The notes under the pieces were generated by a model. That model was not told where the DNA came from. It made no database searches and saw nothing but the letters and a program-made list of their open reading frames with translations. The position numbers and the translations under genes are program-made. A stretch of 64,000 bases of DNA from Hericium rajendrae (taxonomy: Eukaryota; Basidiomycota; Agaricomycetes; Russulales; Hericiaceae). Shown here one piece after another: positions 56,916 to 64,000 of the stretch. Each line of letters starts with the position of its first letter. Positions within the stretch are counted from its first letter, which is position 1. The DNA lies in the NCBI GenBank assembly GCA_033439255.1, contig CM065888.1, positions 806,001 to 870,000 on the forward strand, in the 5' to 3' direction.

Positions 56916-59250
56916 GTTAACAGGTAAGTAAAAGGATTCTTTCATTGTCTTCTCGTACTAACAAAGCGAGTATCGTTCGTGTAACGAGCGATACTCGCGC
57001 TTGCTTTCTCGCAACTCCGCGCACCGCGCCCCTATCGCCTTCGACACCCCGCGCCGATATCCGCGAGCCCGCCGACGTCCACGAGCCCGCTGTGGCCCCA
57101 TCCCTCCGACAACGCCGTCCCGCGTCCGCGTCGTCGTGTCCCGTCGCCATGGAAACGAGGCGCGACCATACCGCTCGCCCGGCCTCCCGCGCCCTCTGCA
57201 CGGATCCACCTACGACCTCGCACGCCCTCAACAGGCCCTGCGCGCCCACTATCTCACCAGAGCCGTGCAGCAGCACTCCCGCCTCGTCAGCAACGTGCTG
57301 GCGGCCACGACACCTGGCTGTGCCCGCCAGCGCGTCCACGCCCTCACCACTTACGTCCACACCCTCGCCACACACATCCATGCCTTCACCACCCACGTCC
57401 ACGCGAGTACGCCATGGCCACGCACAAGCGCAAGCCGGCATGAGGTCCCGGCTGCACGTGCACGCCCCGGACGGCCTCTGCAGCGTGTGCATGCACTCCC
57501 GCACGCCAGTGCGCAACTATGCTCGGTCCCGCTATCGCGCGCACGGCGCACGCGATGACCGAGCTCCCCGACTGCACCCGCCCGCCCTCCCTACTGCGCC
57601 CGCCCGCCCACCCACGCGAACATGCGCGCGGCCGCGCGAGACCCCGACTGCGCACGCACCCTCATGTGCCCGGACAGTGCGTGAACCACGTCTGCGCTAG
57701 TTCTCGCACATGAGCGTGCGTAGTCGCGCGGCCTCGCGAGCTTGCGCACGGCCACGCACGGCCAAACGGTGGTGGGCAAGTCCCGCACGGCGTACGCAAG
57801 GGCACGCCAGCGCTCGTCAACCCTCGCACGCCCGACAACGTGTGCCTACCCACACGTCCCGACATGACCCCCGCGCCTGTGTGGCGACCACCGCATGCCT
57901 CGGCTGTGCCGTTGCCACGTCGTTGCTGTGCGGGATGCGAGGTCTGCTCAGGGCCTGTACTTACTGAGTAGTTTAGTGTTAGATCTCGTAGCCTTGTCCT
58001 TGCCTGTAGTGGTCTACAATTTATTATAAGAAAATTTTGACCTAATGTCTTGATTGCCTAGGTGCCTTACCATAAGGACTGTAGTAGCCATAGTATCCAT
58101 AGTCTCCCTTAGTAAATATCATAGCCCTATGTACATGACAGTCCTGGCTATGAAGGCTATGGCACACTATGTATTTAACACTTCATGCTATAGAGGCTAT
58201 CATAGGCCCCATAGCTCCACATAGCTGAGTAGTCCAAGTTCATAGCTCTCATAGCTCTCTGATAGGGCCCATAATAGGACTTGCTGCTATATAAAAAACA
58301 GATTTCTCAGATGCCTACACTTATACAAAGTCGTTTTGCGACACTTAAGAATGCGATAAGAAAAGGGATAAAGTGCGTACCATATACGTGATGCGGCGGG
58401 AGATCAAAGATCAGAGAAAGCACTTCACGTACCTCGCTGTGCAGCTAATGTGCTGGCTGTGCCCTGCTATGAGCCATCAGAGGCATGCAATTCTTCGAGG
58501 GAGCGGGTGGCAACGCGGACGTGGTTCTGAAGCACATTGCGTGAAGCGAATGCGGACATGGCGAGGCGGAGGCCGCGAGGCAGCTGTGCGGCCAGGCGTG
58601 TGCACCGTGCGTGGCCACGTGCGCGTGCGCGGGGCGAGGCGGTCATGCGAGCGCTGTGTGCGGGGTGAGGCGTCCGCGCAGTCATGCGCGGGGCGGCGCG
58701 GGGTGCGCGGGTCGCGTGTGGCGGCGCGCGAGCTGGCGTAGCTGTGCGCGCACTCGTGTGGGTCCGCGTGGTCACACGCTTGCGTGCCGGAGCTGGCACG
58801 AACACGCCTGCACCATCCGGGCATGTGGGGACTGTCCATGGCATGCGTGCGCAGATTAGACCTCGCACGGGCTTGCGGCCGTGCTCGCTGGTGAGGCCAT
58901 CCCAAAGGTGCATGCACAACCACGCAGCGTGGCCGCAAGCGCGTTGTTGGCGGCAGTGAGGTGCCGGGGAGCGGGGCCGATGAGTCGGTGGACGTGTTGA
59001 TGGCGTGCGGGTGTCGCTGACGGCTTGCGGAGCGGCGCGACAATGCGGATGCAAACGGCATTGTCGGGGGGATGGGGCCGCTGCGGGCTCGTGGATGTGG
59101 GTGCGTCGTATCGATGGCGATCGGGGCGCGGTACGCGGTACGCGGGGTGCGAGAAAGAAAGAACGAGTATCGCTCGTTCACCAAGCGATACTCGCCGTAT
59201 TAGCATGAGTTTCAGTGAATGAAATACATCTGTTTTACTTATCTGATAGC
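56916..59250. mobile_element. GC-rich unit bounded by about 200-bp inverted repeats, non-autonomous element candidate
   Basis: The left arm (about 56916-57117) and right arm (about 59056-59250, reverse complement) align across their whole length: AGRTAAGTAAAA near the outer end, then a hairpin, then CTTTCTCGCA and a run ending CCCCATCC near the inner end. Each arm holds a palindrome: left GCGAGTATCG (56966-56975) with CGATACTCGC (56989-56998); right CGAGTATCGCT (59164-59174) with AGCGATACTCG (59184-59194). The interior is very GC-rich, with an AT-rich patch near 58.0-58.4 kb, and codes for nothing I recognise. It could be one element or two inverted copies of a shorter one. Confidence 0.65.
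58060..58285. repeat. second CATAGCT-type repeat cluster
   Basis: CATAGCTCTCATAGCT and CTCTGATAGGGCCCAT resemble the cluster at 55.67-55.87 kb. It lies inside the inverted-repeat unit. Confidence 0.6.
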
Positions 59251-60794
59251 CCACGCCCCCACGGCACCCTGCCCCGCAGGACTCACGCGCGGCCTCGTGC
59301 ACCAAAGCTGTCTCCTCAAGCGACCGCCAGTCCACGACGTGGCTGGACGTCGGTATCCGCCGCGATACCATGGGCTCTGCGTATGGTATCTTCAACACTT
59401 GGAAGGCCTTAGTAGACGGACCAAGTGGGCGACTCACGCGGGATGAAGCGGATGTGGAGGCGCGTGCTCAACGCGTTGAGCAGCGCGCAGGTCGAGCTGC
59501 TGCGTCACCGCGCAGCAGGGGAGTGTCCTGCGTCAAACTGGCAGATATCATTGGATGGTTTGGCGCCAGAGTCCGCCAGGGACACGGAGGTGTTCGGCGA
59601 GCGCAGCCCGGGGCGTACGTTGAGATCACCGCGGCCGAAGTCGCATGAGCCACAGGCCCATAAGCTGCACAAGATTGCGATCGCGATGCACTCGCGCAGC
59701 TCCGCGCGGTGGTGACCCGGGCGCATGGATGTCGGGGCTGCATGCCACAAATCAGCACCGCGCCACGAGCACAAAAAGCAGCACACGCACCTGGACTTCG
59801 TCCCGCCGCGTCCATATCTCCCACCACTCCCAGACCGAAAGTTGATGCAGCTCCTGGCTGCAGATGCCTACAGGGAACACGGCATGGAAACCTGGTAGGA
59901 CCGCCAGGGACAGGCAGCTGCACGATGGAGAATCTGTGAGCGGATCGCGTTAGCGAAGTCAGTAGTCAGTAAATTGATTCGTCGTGCGGCGCTGCGCGAA
60001 GAGCGATGATAAAGCAGAGGGCGAGGGTTAGAGAAAAAGAAAATCACTGGGCCTGCTCAGTGAGGGCGCACTATGCTGGCGTGCCCAGCGGTGGGGGAGA
60101 GAGGGAGGAAGCAGGCCTGCTTTTAAGTCGGCCTGTGGCAGTGGTGCTTGTTTATTGTCATGTGACCGCGTCAAGCGCGTCGAGCGCGTCGAGCGCGTCC
60201 CGCGGGTCCCGCGTGTCCCGCATGTCCGGTGCATCCGGCGTGCTGTATGCTGGGCCTGGGCTCGATGTTGCTAAGGCACGGCTACAATTACATCTACAGA
60301 AGGGAACCGTGCTAGGGATTATACGGGAAGCCAGGATATCAGCTCTAAGGAATTTGTGGAAAAGCGTACAATAAGATCAACTGAACGGCAAAGGGGTATT
60401 ACGAATTACTTGGGAGCATATGAGAAACTTATTTTCTAGGGTGCAGTGGAGAGCGCTAAACTGACGGTACTGGAAGGCGTGGAGGTATATCAGTAATGCA
60501 GAAGCTACAGTAAGCAGATTAGGGGATATGAAGTGAAGGTCAGAGCGTAAAATGGGACCAGAACTTGGGCCAGAAATGCGAAACTGCCAGAGAGCCGGAC
60601 ATCAGGAAACAGGAGAGACAATGAGAAAGAGAGCAACAGTGCAAAGCCAGAGGAAGAGAATACGAAACAGGAGATGATGGCAAAGGCAAATGCTGAAAAA
60701 AAAAAAGTCAGAAATATGTTCCAAGCCGGACAGAGTGAGGGGAGGCCCGTACTTTACACATGCGAACATAGGGCCATTAGCGTTGATTTCGAAC
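59251..60794. other. intergenic, no gene supported
   Basis: About 1.5 kb. Open frames of up to 150 codons on the minus strand (59468-59923) are GC-driven and unrecognised. A nine-base repeat, GCGTCGAGC-like, runs at about 60170-60215. Confidence 0.4.
60170..60235. repeat. GCGTCGAGC-type minisatellite
   Basis: About six imperfect copies of a 9-base unit (CGAGCGCGT, drifting to CCGCGTGTC). Confidence 0.6.
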
Positions 60795-63700
60795 CTAGGT
60801 GGCGTTGTACAAGTTCAAGCCAGATTGCAGCGACGTGTGGATCCAGATGTCGAACCCTGACACAGTAGTCAGGTCCTCTGGGACAGGCTGCTGGACGAGG
60901 GAAGCCATCCTTGCGTCCAAAAGGATGTCTAACTTGTTGAAGCAGGTATGAATCTCCAGGCACTATAGAAGGCAGGTCAATACAGGTTAGTACAATCTGA
61001 AAGGGTGATGCAAGGGCGATGTTACCCCGCTTTGAGCCCAATCTCTACTCAAGGATGACACGAATGAGATCTAGAAAAAGTGCTATTAAATGTATTACAA
61101 GGCCGTATGTTAACAGAGGCTCACCTTTATTTCGTCATCTGGAAACAAGGGTAGGTAGTCCCTCTCGCAAACACTTTTTAAAAACAGACGTGGGCGGAGA
61201 AGGAGGTCATTGGACGGCTCAAGTCCCTCAGCAGTTAACGTCGGAGTGCCGCTTCCTTGCAAGTATCGAAAAAAGTGTTCCATCCAGCGTTCGCTGAGAG
61301 CTTTATAGTCGACATTAGGATTTTCGCTCTGGTGAGAAGGGGAAGGCAGTTCCGTCTTGATGATAGCACATATCTGAGCGAATGACATCAGCCGCCGAGT
61401 AGAACTCATAGCTACTAAGACTTCGGCAGCTTGATCAATGCCTTCTGCATCCTCAAAGCTCTAGGGAGAACCATGTCTTCATTAGCAGGAGGCCTCATGA
61501 AGATAAGCTGAAGTGAAAATGCTGCTGACCCGATCAAAGGCGTGGTCATTCTCAGACCCGTAACGGAGACCCTTTCTCATCTCCTTGATCAGCGCCTTAT
61601 TGTCTTGACAGGAACGAAGCTGCATGGAACCAAACAGAAAATGCTTCTGTAATTTGCAGAAAAGGGCATCTTGAGCCTCTTTCTCTAACCGCTTGAGGGT
61701 GCTCAACTTCGCCAAGATTAGAAAGGCGACAGGATGTGGAAAGGTACAAAACGCACCCCAAAATTCTCTCCCATCTCCAGAATAAGGGCCATGGGATCAC
61801 AGCCAAGCTTGACGTCCAAGTACTCATTTCCATCCTGATCGGTGCACAAGGGCAGTGGCCAAGAGCTAAGCCTTGCCGCAGTGACAGGTGAGATGATGGA
61901 CACAAAATCATGCTCAATGGCCGCATCATACCCTCGAAGGAGATACAAAAGAAATATAGGAGAGATGGGGAGAAGTTCCATGCCCCACAGCAAACCGAAG
62001 CGCACCAGATACCCATACTTCTTGAAGCGAAGTAAATCACCCTGGCTCGGAGGGAGAGAGGAAAACACTGGGACGAGATAGCCATCGCTACCTCCCTCCA
62101 TTGGTTGGACTCAAACAGAATCTGGTTTAAAATAGCACGCCACAGAGAGCGAAGAGGACCTTCTCCCACCCCATCTCCGCTAATAAAGATATTGTTAGTG
62201 CCAAAGCAAAGGAGATGCGCAAAGTTGAAGGACTTACATCCGAATATCAGGTTTTCCAGCCATCAATGAAGCCTCCGTAAAATTTCTTGCCTGGATGCCT
62301 TCCTCAAGCTGAGTAGGTGCGCTTCCTGGAGCTAAAAGGGCACAAAGAAGCTTCTGAAATGCATTTGCAGCCGCGATTGGAGTCGGAGCAGTCAAAACAA
62401 GTGGGTCACAGTTTGAGGCCAAGGAAGACACCCTCTTCCTCCAATCTTGAAACGCATCACTGGCAGCTTGAATACGTTGGATCCAAAGTGCAGAGGAGTC
62501 AGACGAAGATGAGGAGGAGCTGAATGACGTTGCTGTGGTGGAAGGTGTTGCTGGGATGGAAGACGGAGTGGAAGACGAAGCTGAGGGGGCTGCAAGAAGC
62601 TCACGAAGAGTCGGAAAGATAGGAGAGGGAGGTGGAGAGCCTGAGAGAGCTGCGCTTGTATTAGTAGAGGAGGAAACAGTTGCTGTACAGGAGGAAGTCA
62701 AGGCTGCAGTGGGTAAGGGCGTCATATCATGGGCAGTTGCACCCTGCAAAGTAGAAGGAGCTTCTCCCTCTAAAGTCGAAGAATGAGCATCTGTCCGAGA
62801 AAAATACCCTGCAGGTCCCAAGTACGCAGAGGGCTGAGACGGTGAAATTTGAGATGTTAAAGCTGGCCGCCCCTGAAAACATGGGAATTAGCCTGTAATT
62901 GAAGGTCAGGACTAAATAGACATGTCTTACCGCATGCATGGGTCCTATACTACAGCTGACGTAGCACTGCGGATATTCTGATCCCTCCTGGATAGAGACA
63001 GTCCGATGGCCATCCCAGCTACGGCGTGCGAGGCAAACATGTTGACCAGAGCCTTGAAGTGGGCCAACAATAACAGAACGAGTTGGTACTAAGAGCATAT
63101 CAGAAAATGCCTGAGACATGCAAATGAAACGCACCGATGAATAACAAAGAATATCCCTCGTACTTTCCTGTTGGAGCTGAGAAACGCTTTGCCAGAGCGA
63201 TAAGAGCCTCGTATGTCTGAGATGTAGGTGAGGCGGTGGAGGCCTTGAGCAGAACGCCCCTGCTGGGTGACCGTGCCGTTTTTCCAGTCCAAAGAAAAGT
63301 CCAGGGAAGCTCGCCTGAGGGAAGATCTCCCGAAGAAAAGGAGAGCTGAGCAGAGGAAAAATGGCTATTGATATGTTGGCTGAAATCGCCATAGGCCAGA
63401 TCTTTCATCCGACGGGAGACATTTACAGAGAACGCCAGACCCAGATCTTCAAACTGAGCGATGAGCGAGTTCACTTTTTGAATTGGAGGACCTCGAAGCT
63501 CAGAGAAAGCATCTTCGCTCTCCGTCTCTAGGATTCCAAAAGGCTAGGATAATTATCAGCAATAATTATGACATTGGTAATAAAAGAATTACACACCGGT
63601 TCTGCATGGATCAAAACGATAAACTTCAAGGTTCGCGTCTGATTGCGAGGACCGCGAGAAGATGCAGGTGCAGCTGGGCGAAATGGCATGCTCCCAGCAA

Positions 63701-64000
63701 CGTCGCTGAGGCGAGCAGAGGCAGAGGCTTGCGTACTAGAGCCAGCCGTGGAGAGTTGCTGATATCTTGGAAAGGGAGGCTGCGAGACGCCAGGTGGAAG
63801 GTGAGAAGCAGGTCCATGAGGGGCGAGGCGTCTTGCGTTAGGTGGACCCGGCATTGGCAGACCGGGAGGAGCCCAAGGCTGTAGGCCAACAAATGGGGAG
63901 ATGTCTGCAGATGACGGCAGAGCAGTACCCTGATCAGGAACAAAGCGCTGGGTGGAAAACGGAAGGGGTGGAGCAGGAGCAGGAGCAGGAAGCCTTAACT
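60795..64000 (-). CDS. HECT-like E3 ubiquitin ligase, 5' end beyond window
   Basis: Minus-strand exons run off the end of the window. The N-terminal part seen is Pro/Ser-rich (LPAPAPAPPLPF, ADISPFVGLQPWAPPGLP). A middle part contains NSLIAQFEDLGLAFSVNVSR and YEALIALAKRFSAPTGKYEG, then a Ser/Thr-rich linker. The C-terminal region has HECT layout: GVGEGPLRSLWRAILNQILF (N-lobe start), LLRFKKYGYLVRFGLLWGME (the usual G-x-x-xG-x-A position) and FLLYLLRGYDAAIEHDFVSI. Near the end, EIHTCFNKLDILLD fits the catalytic-cysteine motif (TCFN-x-L-x-L). The last codon is at 60795, after SGLNLYNAT. HECT ligases form a thioester with ubiquitin on that Cys. The assignment is by pattern; sequence identity to standard HECTs is low. 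Confidence 0.65.

Noticed and set aside
59468-59923. 151-codon minus-strand open frame
   Set aside because: GC-rich shadow frame with no domain; neighbouring frames are equally open.

Overview
The window is nuclear DNA of a filamentous basidiomycete, most likely an Agaricomycete wood or litter decayer. I infer this from the small (about 50-65 nt) GT-AG introns in almost every gene, the membrane-anchored copper radical (glyoxal) oxidase, the small two-LysM secreted proteins, the BTB and F-box families typical of mushroom genomes, and a TET/JBP-like dioxygenase. No bacterial operons, rRNA, CRISPR array or recognisable retroelement is seen.

Layout. 0-3.5 kb: two BTB-domain genes (+) and an F-box gene (-) whose reading frame is interrupted. 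4-6.1 kb: a sugar-porter MFS transporter (-). 6.8-7.8 kb: a short unidentified coding remnant and an intron-containing tRNA-Val(UAC). 8-11.7 kb: Rad17 checkpoint loader and 3-hydroxyanthranilate 3,4-dioxygenase (+). 12.1-13 kb: a Ser/Gly/Asn/Tyr repeat protein (-). 13-16 kb: non-coding, purine-rich DNA with a dispersed 30-bp repeat. 16.1-17.6 kb: a class I histone deacetylase (-). 18-19.7 kb and 28.4-30.1 kb: two inverted, diverged copies of one unknown gene. Between them lies the copper radical oxidase (21.8-24.3 kb, -). 30.4-31.4 kb: a protein with a dual-specificity-phosphatase-like but active-site-less C-terminus. 32.3-33.9 kb: a decayed aldo/keto reductase. 34.4-36.8 kb: 6-phosphofructo-2-kinase/fructose-2,6-bisphosphatase. 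38.2-46.8 kb: a segmentally duplicated zone with two LysM effectors and two F-box genes, one F-box copy frameshifted.

The most unusual part is 48.3-53.0 kb, an AT-rich, intron-rich island with two convergent genes: (+) a protein with an acidic/basic N-terminus and a TET/JBP-like 2-oxoglutarate/Fe(II) dioxygenase core, and (-) an rve-fold (DDE) integrase-type transposase. It looks like a DNA transposon, or its remnant, carrying its own base-modification enzyme. Beyond it are a truncated RIB7 (riboflavin pathway) gene and an intact histone H4 gene. Then comes a repeat zone (55.4-59.3 kb) with CATAGCT and GATAAG clusters and a GC-rich unit bounded by about 200-bp inverted repeats with internal hairpins. 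From 60.8 kb to the window end a HECT-like ubiquitin ligase gene runs on the minus strand.

The housekeeping genes (Rad17, BNA1-type dioxygenase, HDAC, PFK2/FBPase, H4) are not functionally linked; they are separated by fast-evolving duplicated families and transposon-derived DNA. Exon joins were inferred by eye from splice motifs and family conservation, so starts and small exons may be off.
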